5,316 bases of DNA from Acidobacteriota bacterium (GTDB lineage: Bacteria > Acidobacteriota > Terriglobia > UBA7540). The notes beneath the pieces are model-generated. The model did no database searches, had not been told where the DNA came from, and saw only the letters and a program-made list of their open reading frames with translations. Position 1 is the stretch's first letter; the number at the start of each line of letters is the position of its first letter. The position numbers and the translations under genes are program-made. Below are positions 1 to 5,316 of the stretch, one piece after another. The stretch covers positions 1 to 5,316 of the forward strand of contig QHZK01000289.1 of the NCBI GenBank assembly GCA_003224635.1, in the 5' to 3' direction.

Positions 1-1
1 G

Positions 2-2902
2 ACGGGGATGACGCAGACGGGGGCGCTGCTGGGGACGCCGGACTACATGTCGCCGGAGCAGGCCAAGGGGCAGGAGGTGGACGCGCGCTCGGACCTGTTC
101 ACGCTGGGGATTATCTTCTACGAGCTGCTGACCGGCAAGACGCCTTACCGCGCGGACACGGTGCTGGGGACACTGCTCAAGCGCACGCAGGAGCGAGCGC
201 GTCCGCCGCACGAGCTCGACCCTGACCTGCCGCGCTACCTGAGCGACGTGGTGGTCCGGTGCCTGGAGATCGATCCACGGTTGCGCTACCAGAAGGCTTC
301 CGAGATCCTGGCGGACCTGGAGGGCCAGCGCAAGCCGCGCAGCACAACGCTACTCTTGCGCCTGCCGCGGTTTCGCACGGTGGAAGAGTTCCCCACCAAG
401 TGGATTGGGCCCGCGCTCGCGGCGCTCGTGCTCCTGCTGGCCGTTGTGGTTTTCCGGGGAAAAATCTTCGGGCCTGTCGCCAAGCCGGGGCCCGCCACGC
501 CCGCCGTCTCGCTTGCGATCCTGCCTTTCCGCAATACTTCGGGCGACCCCTCGCTCGACTGGCTGGGGCCGAGTCTGGCAGAGATGTTGAACACGGACAT
601 AGGACAGTCGGCTTACCTCCAGACAGTTTCCTCCGGCCGAGTCAGTCAGATTCTCCACGACCTGCGGATCGCGCCGGACTCCAACATCGATCCGGATACA
701 CTGAGACGGATTGGGGAATTCACCAGCGCTGACAGGCTGCTCTGGGGACAATTCGCCAGGTTCGGGGACCAGATTCGCATTGATGTAACGCTTCGCGACT
801 TGAAGCAGCAGCGCACCTTCGCTTTGAAAGCGACAGCCCCTAGTGAAAAGGAGCTCCCGCGAGCCGTCGAGCAGTTGGCCGCGGACGTCCAAAAGAGCCT
901 GGCTCTGCCCGCCGACATTATCAAAGAGCTTCAGACGCGGGCCCTCAAACCGTCGACGCAGTCGGTTCAGGCGCTGCGCTACTACAACGAAGGACTGCAA
1001 CTGGCTCACCAGGGCAAGGTTCTCGAGGCGCAGAAGAGCTTCCAGGCAGCCACGCGGGAAGATCAGAACTTCGCTCTGGCTTACGCCAAGCTGGGTCAGG
1101 CCTACGCCAACCTGGGATATGCCAACGAGGCCGAGCAGGCCGTCCGAAAAGCTGTGGGCCTGGGCGAAAAGCTCCCGCCCCAGGAAAAGTACCTGATTGC
1201 GGCTATCCACGCCCGGACCGTTAACGACAATCAGAAGGCCATCGAGGCCTACGAGAACTTGGCCAAAGTCCTGCCGGAAGATTCTGACGTGCAGCTTGCT
1301 CTGGCGGGCCTTTACCAAGCTGCAGGCGCGTCTGACAAGGCGCGGGAGTGCTACGGCAGATTATTGTCGCGTGATCCGAAATACGTCGAAGCGCTTCTTG
1401 GCATGTGCGGCGTCGAAGTCATGGCCGGCAATCCGCAGGCGGGTATTGACTACCTGAACCGCGCCCTCGCTCTAGCCATAGAACTTGGAAACGACGACGA
1501 GAAGTCCGCGATCTTGTACGAGTTTGGCGTGATCTACAATCAGCTCAGTAAGCCCGAGGAGTCGCTGCGTAATTACCAACAAGCGCTCGAAATCGAGCGC
1601 CGGCTGGGCAAAAAAGAGGACATCGCTCAGACCCTCAAAGGTATGGCGCAGGTCCAGGACCCCCTGGGCAAGCCGGACGAGGCGCTCAAGAGTTTAGAGG
1701 CTGCTCTCCGATTGCTGCGGGAGATCGGCGACAAAGCGGGGGTTGGCGACACGCTGATCGACCTCTCTAATTTTTATGAAGCCCACGCGCAGAACGACCA
1801 GGCGTTGGGCCTTCTCAAGGAGTCTCTGCAAATCCAGCGGGAAGTGGGCAACCAGGCGTACGAAGCGTTGTGCTTGAATAACATCGGAGTCAATTACGCG
1901 GACAAGGGCCAGTACGACGACGCGCTTACCTATTTGAATCAGGCGCTGGGGCTTCGGGAGAGACTAAAGGATCCTGTTGGAGTCGCGGACAGTAATTATC
2001 AGATGGCGGACATGCTTGCGAAAGTTGGGCAGTTCGATCAGGCGCTCAAACACTACCTGACCGCCCTGGAAGTCTGGCGGAGGGTCAATGACAAGCGCCG
2101 TGAGGCCTACACTTCGTATGGGCTGGGCAATGTATTTGAGCAACAGGGCCGTCTGGGAGCAGCGCTGAACGCGAAGGCGGAGGCGCTCAAAGCCATTCGA
2201 GAGGTCCAGGACCGGACCGGGATGGCTGAAATGGTCGGTGGCTACGGCGACTCGCTCAGCTTGCTCGGGCGAGGCGAAGAAGCCCAGAAGAGCCTGGATG
2301 AGGCGCTGGCGGTAGCTCGAGAAGTCAAAAACCAAGCTCTTGTCGGCCAGAACCTGAACTTCCAAGGCGATAGTCTCTTCTACCGGGGTGACTTGAAAGC
2401 GGCTAAGGGGCGCTACGAACAGGCTCTTCAGGTTGCCGCGCGGACGACGGACCGGCGGCTCATCTTGATTTCCAAATTCAACCTGGCCAAGGTGGCTGTC
2501 AAAGAAGGACGTTCTCGCGCGGCGGTCGGCGATCTGCGCGGGTTGGCCGGGCAAGCTGATGCCCTGGGCCTGAAGTACGTATCGGTCGAGTGCTCGGTAT
2601 ACGTAGGCGAGGCGCTCGTTAACGCCAAGGATTATTCCCTGGCCAGCCGGGAACTCGATCGCGCCTTGGCGCGAAGCGAAAAACTGGGTTTCGAGGACTT
2701 GCGGGCAAAAAGCCAGTACCTGCTGGCCACGGCCCTTCGCCTTGCAGGGAACGGAGCAGAAGCATCGCGCCACTACGCGGATGCGCATCGAATCCTGGAC
2801 GAAATGAGCTCAGAGGCAAAGAGCGATACCCTCCTGAAGCGCGCCGACCTCGGTCCCATCTACGCGGAATCCGCCAAGTGGTCCCGTAGCGCCTCCCCTT
2901 AA
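2..2902 (+). CDS. Receptor-type Ser/Thr protein kinase with TolB-like and TPR domains (5' partial)
   Basis: The frame is open to the left edge, and the ATG at 8 is internal because it lies inside the kinase activation segment. Counting that Met as residue 1, the kinase C-lobe comes first: GTPDYMSPE at 9-17 (P+1 loop with the APE-type Glu), DARSDLFTLG with the conserved Asp29 (helix F), and DPRLRY with Arg93. The N-lobe, catalytic loop and DFG motif lie off the window, so catalytic competence cannot be judged. A single hydrophobic helix follows at about 133-149. Residues about 167-297 (AILPFRNTSGD, then a LLWGQF strand) resemble the TolB N-terminal/FlgO-like domain of kinase-TPR and adenylate cyclase-TPR proteins. 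TPRs fill about 320-940, including the LPPQEKYLI segment typical of these proteins. Such proteins are expected to phosphorylate Ser/Thr of cytoplasmic partners while the TolB/TPR part senses outside the membrane. The ligand and targets are unknown. The stop is TAA. Confidence 0.93.
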   Translation, partial: TGMTQTGALLGTPDYMSPEQAKGQEVDARSDLFTLGIIFYELLTGKTPYRADTVLGTLLKRTQERARPPHELDPDLPRYLSDVVVRCLEIDPRLRYQKASEILADLEGQRKPRSTTLLLRLPRFRTVEEFPTKWIGPALAALVLLLAVVVFRGKIFGPVAKPGPATPAVSLAILPFRNTSGDPSLDWLGPSLAEMLNTDIGQSAYLQTVSSGRVSQILHDLRIAPDSNIDPDTLRRIGEFTSADRLLWGQFARFGDQIRIDVTLRDLKQQRTFALKATAPSEKELPRAVEQLAADVQKSLALPADIIKELQTRALKPSTQSVQALRYYNEGLQLAHQGKVLEAQKSFQAATREDQNFALAYAKLGQAYANLGYANEAEQAVRKAVGLGEKLPPQEKYLIAAIHARTVNDNQKAIEAYENLAKVLPEDSDVQLALAGLYQAAGASDKARECYGRLLSRDPKYVEALLGMCGVEVMAGNPQAGIDYLNRALALAIELGNDDEKSAILYEFGVIYNQLSKPEESLRNYQQALEIERRLGKKEDIAQTLKGMAQVQDPLGKPDEALKSLEAALRLLREIGDKAGVGDTLIDLSNFYEAHAQNDQALGLLKESLQIQREVGNQAYEALCLNNIGVNYADKGQYDDALTYLNQALGLRERLKDPVGVADSNYQMADMLAKVGQFDQALKHYLTALEVWRRVNDKRREAYTSYGLGNVFEQQGRLGAALNAKAEALKAIREVQDRTGMAEMVGGYGDSLSLLGRGEEAQKSLDEALAVAREVKNQALVGQNLNFQGDSLFYRGDLKAAKGRYEQALQVAARTTDRRLILISKFNLAKVAVKEGRSRAAVGDLRGLAGQADALGLKYVSVECSVYVGEALVNAKDYSLASRELDRALARSEKLGFEDLRAKSQYLLATALRLAGNGAEASRHYADAHRILDEMSSEAKSDTLLKRADLGPIYAESAKWSRSASP
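1388..2827 (+). repeat. Twelve in-register 40-residue TPR units (protein-level repeat)
   Basis: Kinase residues 461-940 divide into twelve consecutive units of exactly 40 residues (120 nt) with no insertion or deletion between units. Each has the pattern of a small residue or Gly near positions 7-8, a Gly/Lys turn near 14-15, an [E/D]-A-L-type helix B start near 18-20, and A-L near 26-27. Clear examples start at 541, 581, 621, 661 and 701. Upstream (about 320-460) the repeats have the classical spacing of about 34 residues, for example 427-460, so the class changes near residue 460. TPRs with 40-residue spacing occur in LGN-like and MalT-like superhelices that bind peptides or proteins. At DNA level the units are diverged, so this is an old array and not a recent tandem expansion. 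Confidence 0.85.
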
Positions 2903-2905
2903 CCC

Positions 2906-2975
2906 CTGTAGCGGCGGTCTATGACCGCCAGCGTTATTCCCTAGCATTTTCGGCGCTCACAGAGCGCCGCTACAG
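2906..2975. repeat. Paired REP-like palindromes in inverted orientation (BIME-like), GTAG heads
   Basis: The outer arms CTGTAGCGGCG (2906-2916) and CGCCGCTACAG (2965-2975) are perfect inverted repeats. Each end also forms its own hairpin. Unit 1 is GGCGGTC (2913-2919), loop TAT, GACCGCC (2923-2929). Unit 2 is GGCGCTC (2952-2958), loop ACA, GAGCGCC (2962-2968), extended by a C-G pair at 2951/2969. Read outside-in, the two units agree at 21 of 24 positions, and two of the three differences swap a G-C pair for C-G in the stem. GTAG precedes each stem (2908-2911; CTAC at 2970-2973). A GTAG head is known for REP sequences mobilised by RAYT transposases. The element begins 4 nt after the kinase stop codon and could also act in transcription termination or mRNA 3'-end protection. 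No RAYT gene is in the window. Confidence 0.75.
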
Positions 2976-2990
2976 CGGTCGGTGTGGCGG

Positions 2991-3008
2991 GGCTGAATTT
3001 CGGCTGAA
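2991..3008 (+). repeat. Short direct repeat GGCTGAA in the convergent intergenic region
   Basis: GGCTGAA occurs at 2991-2997 and again at 3002-3008, an 11-nt offset, between the REP-like pair and the terminator-like hairpin. The second copy continues into GCC, giving a weak GGCT/AGCC four-base stem. It is too short to be meaningful alone and may be chance. Confidence 0.25.
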
Positions 3009-3038
3009 GCCTTGCCCTTCCGCTGCCGCAATCGCAGA

Positions 3039-3070
3039 AGAGAACCGGGGCCTTCAAGACCCGGCTCTCT
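3039..3070 (-). terminator. Candidate terminator hairpin of the secreted-protein gene
   Basis: The hairpin lies 21 nt beyond the stop codon of the minus-strand gene. As minus-strand RNA, AGAGAGCCGGG pairs with CCCGGUUCUCU over 11 bp with one G-U wobble, around a 10-nt loop. As plus-strand RNA the same position is an A-C mismatch, so the structure favours minus-strand transcription. The sequence after the stem on that strand (UCUGCG) is only weakly U-rich. It may therefore be an inefficient intrinsic terminator or a 3'-end stabilising hairpin. Confidence 0.5.
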
Positions 3071-3091
3071 CACGAATTCTGCGCCGACAAC

Positions 3092-4939
3092 TCACTTCAA
3101 ATTGAACGTGGCGCTGATAGAGGGAACGGTGCTGGTAAGGTCGATCATCGTCGCAATATAGGTGAATCCAGCGGGCATATTTGTGGTTTTCACCTGGAGT
3201 TGCCACGTATTGCCGCTGAGGATGAAGAGGGGGAGGCCGCCGGAGTTACCGGCAACGATGATAGGAGTGACGGGCTCCGGCGCTGGAGTTGTTCCAGTCG
3301 AGGGATCGAGCGGCAGCACTCGCGCAATCACCAGGAGCGGAAGCAAATTCGTCGGGGAAGCGCCGTTCGGGCAGGCGCCTGTGGGAGAGACCTTGAACTT
3401 AAAAGCGATGCTCGCTGTTTTGTTTTTGCTGAAGGCCGTACCTGCTGCAGGCGACGAGAAGGCATCGCCGCAGACCTCAAACGCCGAGTTCGACGTCTGC
3501 TGGTTTACCGTGAAGACGCATAGGCCGGGCCTCTTGGTCCCAATAAGGGGAGTTTTAACGACTCCGTCGGTGATGTCCTCGTCCAGGTTCCTGATAAACC
3601 TCAGGTTGGGTATCGCCTCCGTGACGGCTGTGGATTTATCGATCTCGAAGTTCTGGTCCGAGAACCCGGAGTTCGGGCTGGCCTCGAACTCGAAAACTTC
3701 ACAGGTGTCGGGGAAGCCGGCTAAGCCGGGGAGAACTTGGTCGCACGGTATACTTCCGGCGACCGTGGCGGCGACTGTCCCGGGGCTAAGAGAGAAGACG
3801 GTGGGGTCGGATTGAGCGACGGAGGGATCAACCAGCGAGTCACGCAGGGTCACCGTCGCGTTGTTGGTGAGGTTAGCCAGGGTAGCCGTGAACCTGGTCC
3901 CGGTAATGGGGCTGGTGAAGAAAACGGTGTTCGAGCCGCCGCTTCCGGTCGTGGGCGTAAGGGTGAAAGTCTGCGTCGCTGGCGTTGGAAACGGGCTAAG
4001 CTGGGCCGCGTTGAACGCCCCGTCGACGCAAAGGCCACCGAGACTGGCGTTGGTGTTGATGGGTCCGACTTCGACGTTGCCGGTGCTGATGTTGAATCGG
4101 TAGAAATTATGGGTTGTCGCGTCGCCGGCCCAGAAGGAAGTCCCGTTGGGATCCAGATTCAACGCCTCCCAATCGCTTTGACTGCCGACGTGATATGTTT
4201 GCACAATGGCCGCGGCGCCGCCCACCACATTGACCCGCTTAATGTTCTTCTGATCAGCGACCAGGACTCCCCCGGCGCCGTTACCAGGTGGAAGGATCCG
4301 AATGGCAAAAAGCTTGCCGTTAGTACCACCAGAAACGGTCGACAAATCAACGTAAACAGACGATGCGGAGCTCGCCGTGTCGAACTTGAAAATCTTCCGG
4401 CCCTCGGACGTGTAGAAGATGGTGTGCCCATCCGAGGCCACGTCGATCCAATCGACGCCCCTGTTCTCGGTAGTTGGCGAGAACGAATCCTGCAACACTC
4501 CATTGTGGTTGTATAACTCGAGGCCGCCGCCACTGGCGGAGGAACTCGTAGCTGCATATCCGACGTAGAAGTTGCCGTGACCGTCAAACGCAACCGATTC
4601 GCTCTGGCGAAAGCCGGACGTGGCGCCGCCGGGAATTGTCTGGGCGATCGGGTGCGCGTTGTCGATCGCGAATCTGACAATGTCCGTGTTCGAAAAGTTG
4701 GTGGTGAAGAGACGGTAGGCCGAATCAAACGCGCACCCGGCGGTCGCGCCGCTCCCTGTGCCATCGGCAATCGTTGCTCTCAATGCGCCCGTATTGCTGT
4801 AGACGTTGTACTGCCCGCCGCCGATGGCGACGAACACGTCCCCTACGTTCCACTGCACCTGCGCGTGCAGGGGAGGAGTAGCCCCTATGGCAAGCAGCAG
4901 GAGCGCAGCAGCGATCATTCCTCGGCTCATTGTCCTCAT
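3092..4939 (-). CDS. Secreted beta-propeller-like protein with C-terminal PxKF-like module
   Basis: This is a 615-residue protein of unknown specific function. The start at 4939 is chosen because AAGGAG lies 6 nt upstream and a standard signal peptide follows at once: basic MRTMSRG, hydrophobic MIAAALLLLAIGA, then TPPLHA with probable cleavage before Gln27. Residues about 33-310 contain recurring short-strand motifs (VFVAIGGGQYNVYSNTG, SVAFDGHGNFYVGY, WIDVASDGHTIFYTSEG, LNLDPNGTSFWAGD), as in NHL/SMP-30-like beta-propellers. Residues about 320-500 are beta-rich with Cys399/413 and Cys474/490, spaced as possible disulfides. Residues about 500-615 (ASIAFKFKV, then GNTWQLQVKTTNMPAGFTY and a final ISATFNLK) resemble a PxKF-type beta-sandwich, with AFKF in place of PVKF. 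There is no LPXTG or PEP-CTERM anchor, so the protein is periplasmic, released, or held by a partner. It converges on the kinase gene and appears monocistronic. Export is well supported; the fold names are moderately supported. Confidence 0.88.
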   Translation of the reverse strand: MRTMSRGMIAAALLLLAIGATPPLHAQVQWNVGDVFVAIGGGQYNVYSNTGALRATIADGTGSGATAGCAFDSAYRLFTTNFSNTDIVRFAIDNAHPIAQTIPGGATSGFRQSESVAFDGHGNFYVGYAATSSSASGGGLELYNHNGVLQDSFSPTTENRGVDWIDVASDGHTIFYTSEGRKIFKFDTASSASSVYVDLSTVSGGTNGKLFAIRILPPGNGAGGVLVADQKNIKRVNVVGGAAAIVQTYHVGSQSDWEALNLDPNGTSFWAGDATTHNFYRFNISTGNVEVGPINTNASLGGLCVDGAFNAAQLSPFPTPATQTFTLTPTTGSGGSNTVFFTSPITGTRFTATLANLTNNATVTLRDSLVDPSVAQSDPTVFSLSPGTVAATVAGSIPCDQVLPGLAGFPDTCEVFEFEASPNSGFSDQNFEIDKSTAVTEAIPNLRFIRNLDEDITDGVVKTPLIGTKRPGLCVFTVNQQTSNSAFEVCGDAFSSPAAGTAFSKNKTASIAFKFKVSPTGACPNGASPTNLLPLLVIARVLPLDPSTGTTPAPEPVTPIIVAGNSGGLPLFILSGNTWQLQVKTTNMPAGFTYIATMIDLTSTVPSISATFNLK

Positions 4940-4945
4940 AAGATT

Positions 4946-4951
4946 CTCCTT
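4946..4951 (-). promoter_or_regulatory. Shine-Dalgarno site that fixes the start at 4939
   Basis: The minus strand reads AAGGAG, then AATCTT, then ATG. This six-base match to the anti-SD with a 6-nt spacer selects 4939 over an in-frame ATG at 5098. The upstream ATG would add 53 residues encoded by hairpin repeat DNA and would bury the signal peptide. A second Met three codons downstream (4930) has no comparable SD. Confidence 0.88.
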
Positions 4952-4977
4952 AAGGTTTTTCGCCAGATTCTTGGCGC

Positions 4978-5005
4978 ATCGTACCACGAGCCCGGTCTGG
5001 AGCAA
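4978..5005 (-). promoter_or_regulatory. Possible proximal sigma70-type promoter of the secreted-protein gene
   Basis: On the minus strand TTGCTC (complement of 5000-5005) and TACGAT (complement of 4978-4983) are separated by 16 nt. The -10 matches the consensus at 4 of 6 positions and the -35 at only 3 of 6 (TTG). Transcription would begin near 4971 and give a leader of about 30 nt carrying the SD. The match is weak for GC-rich DNA and could be coincidental. A competing distal candidate lies at 5243-5271. Confidence 0.3.
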
Positions 5006-5054
5006 CCGCCCAAGGCCCGCGTGCCTGCCCGAACCGGTGGCGTGCGCGTGGAAG

Positions 5055-5085
5055 GGCGGGGTTTCCAACCCCGCCGCAAAGCGGC
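5055..5085. repeat. Hairpin A: 9-bp perfect stem overlapping a smaller alternative stem
   Basis: GGCGGGGTT (5055-5063) and AACCCCGCC (5067-5075) form a perfect 9-bp stem with a 3-nt loop. The adjoining GCCGC (5073-5077) and GCGGC (5081-5085) form a 5-bp stem with an AAA loop. The two stems share 5073-5075, so they are mutually exclusive. No U-tract follows on either strand, so this is not an ordinary intrinsic terminator. It belongs to the hairpin cluster upstream of the secreted-protein gene. Confidence 0.65.
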
Positions 5086-5125
5086 ACAAAGAAAACAAAA
5101 AGGGCTATTTTCTGCTCCTCTTTTT
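5085..5125 (-). terminator. Possible A/U-rich attenuator-like hairpin with U-rich tail
   Basis: In minus-strand RNA, AAAAAGAGG (complement of 5117-5125) can pair with CCCUUUUU (complement of 5097-5104), leaving one bulged A and a 12-nt loop. It is followed by GUUUUCUUUGUG. The stem is mostly A-U with three G-C pairs, so it is weak, but the U-rich tail is in the right place for a terminator or attenuator. Confidence 0.3.
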
Positions 5126-5146
5126 GGCGGGTCCAAAAGACCCGCC
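5126..5146. repeat. Hairpin B: 8-bp perfect stem in the upstream cluster
   Basis: GGCGGGTC (5126-5133) and GACCCGCC (5139-5146) form a perfect 8-bp stem around CAAAA. The stem base GGCGGG/CCCGCC is shared with hairpin A, so arms of the two could pair with each other. An alternative stem, CTTTT(T)GG with CCAAAAG, overlaps the loop. On the plus strand a T-run precedes the stem instead of following it, which argues against a terminator. Confidence 0.65.
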
Positions 5147-5156
5147 CGTCTGCCGC

Positions 5157-5177
5157 GCTGAAAGGACTCCTTTCAGC
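5157..5177. repeat. Hairpin C: 9-bp perfect stem in the upstream cluster
   Basis: GCTGAAAGG (5157-5165) and CCTTTCAGC (5169-5177) form a perfect 9-bp stem around ACT. This is the outermost structure of the cluster spanning 5055-5177. Its composition differs from hairpins A and B, so the cluster is not a simple tandem repeat. There is no U-tract on either side. Confidence 0.65.
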
Positions 5178-5242
5178 AACCTTCTCGCCGGGATTGTTCA
5201 CCAAGAAAGGCAAGTTTTCGCGACGCGACCCGCAACGGTGCA

Positions 5243-5271
5243 AGTCTACATCGCGCGATGGCCCTTGTCGA
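5243..5271 (-). promoter_or_regulatory. Possible distal minus-strand promoter with palindromic spacer
   Basis: On the minus strand TCGACA (complement of 5266-5271; 5 of 6 to TTGACA) and TAGACT (complement of 5243-5248; 4 of 6 to TATAAT) are 17 nt apart, the optimal spacing. The spacer contains the perfect 12-bp palindrome CATCGCGCGATG (5249-5260), which could be an operator. If used, the transcript would start near 5236, pass through hairpins C, B and A, and reach the secreted-protein gene after a leader of about 300 nt. This is inferred from sequence only. Confidence 0.35.
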
Positions 5272-5293
5272 TAGCCAGCCTGCCGTTATCGAC
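5267..5293. promoter_or_regulatory. Inverted repeat GTCGATA/TATCGAC overlapping the distal -35
   Basis: GTCGATA (5267-5273) and TATCGAC (5287-5293) are perfect 7-bp arms separated by 13 nt. The inner arm overlaps the candidate -35 hexamer, a common place for a dimeric regulator to bind. It could also be a weak hairpin. CCTTGT also occurs twice nearby (5263-5268 and 5293-5298). Confidence 0.35.
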
Positions 5294-5316
5294 CTTGTTA
5301 CGTCATCAGGAAGATC

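Larger units (their letters stand above)
5178..5316. other. Right-edge segment with no convincing gene
   Basis: Apart from the candidate promoter and inverted repeats, nothing here is recognisable. A plus-strand ATG at 5258 opens 19 codons to the edge (MALVDSQPAVIDL...) but has no Shine-Dalgarno sequence. A minus-strand frame is open from the edge down to a stop in the hairpin C arm, without family resemblance. Another minus frame ends at TAA at about 5299-5301, so the 3' end of a neighbouring minus-strand gene is possible but cannot be shown. Confidence 0.4.

Noticed and set aside
8..10. ATG at 8 as the true start of the kinase
   Set aside because: It sits just before the GTPDYMSPE activation-segment motif. 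A kinase domain starting here would lack its N-lobe and catalytic loop, and the frame is open to the edge.
350..1318. Long minus-strand open frame opposite the kinase gene
   Set aside because: It is antisense to clearly conserved TolB and TPR coding sequence. Its translation has no recognisable domain; GC-rich genes often leave such shadow frames.
1964..2788. Minus-strand open frame opposite the TPR array
   Set aside because: It mirrors the codon pattern of the TPR repeats and resembles no family.
3162..4516. Plus-strand open frames (3162-3815, 3737-4516) opposite the secreted-protein gene
   Set aside because: They are antisense to a gene with SD, signal peptide and domain-like sequence, and their translations are low in recognisable structure.
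4159..4770. Minus-strand open frame of 203 codons inside the secreted-protein gene
   Set aside because: It is an out-of-frame shadow, rich in Arg, Pro and Ser with no domain.
4961..4976. Inverted repeat CGCCA/TGGCG just upstream of the SD as an operator or ribosome-site switch
   Set aside because: Five-base arms are too short to separate from chance in GC-rich DNA, and the hairpin would not cover the SD.
4940..5098. 53-residue N-terminal extension of the secreted protein (start at 5098)
   Set aside because: It would be encoded by hairpin DNA, lacks a good Shine-Dalgarno sequence and would place the signal peptide internally. The start at 4939 has AAGGAG at 6 nt.
4577..5161. Plus-strand open frame crossing the start of the secreted-protein gene
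   Set aside because: It runs through the antisense of the signal peptide and through the hairpin cluster. Its Arg/Gly-rich translation has no family resemblance.
5055..5177. Hairpin cluster as a CRISPR array
   Set aside because: The stems differ in sequence and spacing, there is no constant direct repeat with unique spacers, and no cas gene is present.
4936..5243. Minus-strand frames of 66 and 97 codons over the hairpin cluster (4936-5136 and 4950-5243)
   Set aside because: The translations follow the palindromes, overlap the SD or start of the real gene and look like spurious products of repeat DNA.

Overview
The window fits a GC-rich soil-type bacterium, most likely an Acidobacteriota member or relative. 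This is an inference from protein architecture, not from a marker gene. The left gene combines a PknB-type Ser/Thr kinase, one membrane helix, a TolB/FlgO-like domain and a long TPR array, an arrangement common in Acidobacteriota. The right gene encodes a large secreted beta-propeller protein of a kind also frequent there. No rRNA, tRNA, CRISPR array, transposase or phage gene is visible.

Layout. (1) Positions 1-2902, plus strand: the 3' part of a receptor-type kinase gene whose catalytic N-lobe lies off the left edge. Its last 480 TPR residues divide into twelve consecutive 40-residue units. (2) Positions 2903-3091: a convergent intergenic region. It holds two REP-like stem-loops in inverted orientation, each with a GTAG head and related by a compensated base-pair change. 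A second hairpin, fully paired only as minus-strand RNA, looks like the terminator of the gene to its right. (3) Positions 3092-4939, minus strand: a 615-residue exported protein with a signal peptide, a beta-propeller-like N-terminal half and a beta-rich C-terminal module resembling PxKF domains. Its start is set by a strong Shine-Dalgarno sequence. (4) Positions 4940-5316: no convincing protein gene. There is a possible proximal promoter, a dense cluster of perfect hairpins, and a possible distal minus-strand promoter whose spacer contains a 12-bp palindrome.

The two genes converge and share no promoter, so the sequence does not show that they work together. The kinase would phosphorylate cytoplasmic targets in response to something sensed by its extracytoplasmic TolB/TPR part. 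The second protein acts outside the cytoplasm in an unknown role. The least explained DNA is the non-coding part: the paired REP element at 2906-2975 and the hairpin-rich leader at 5055-5177.
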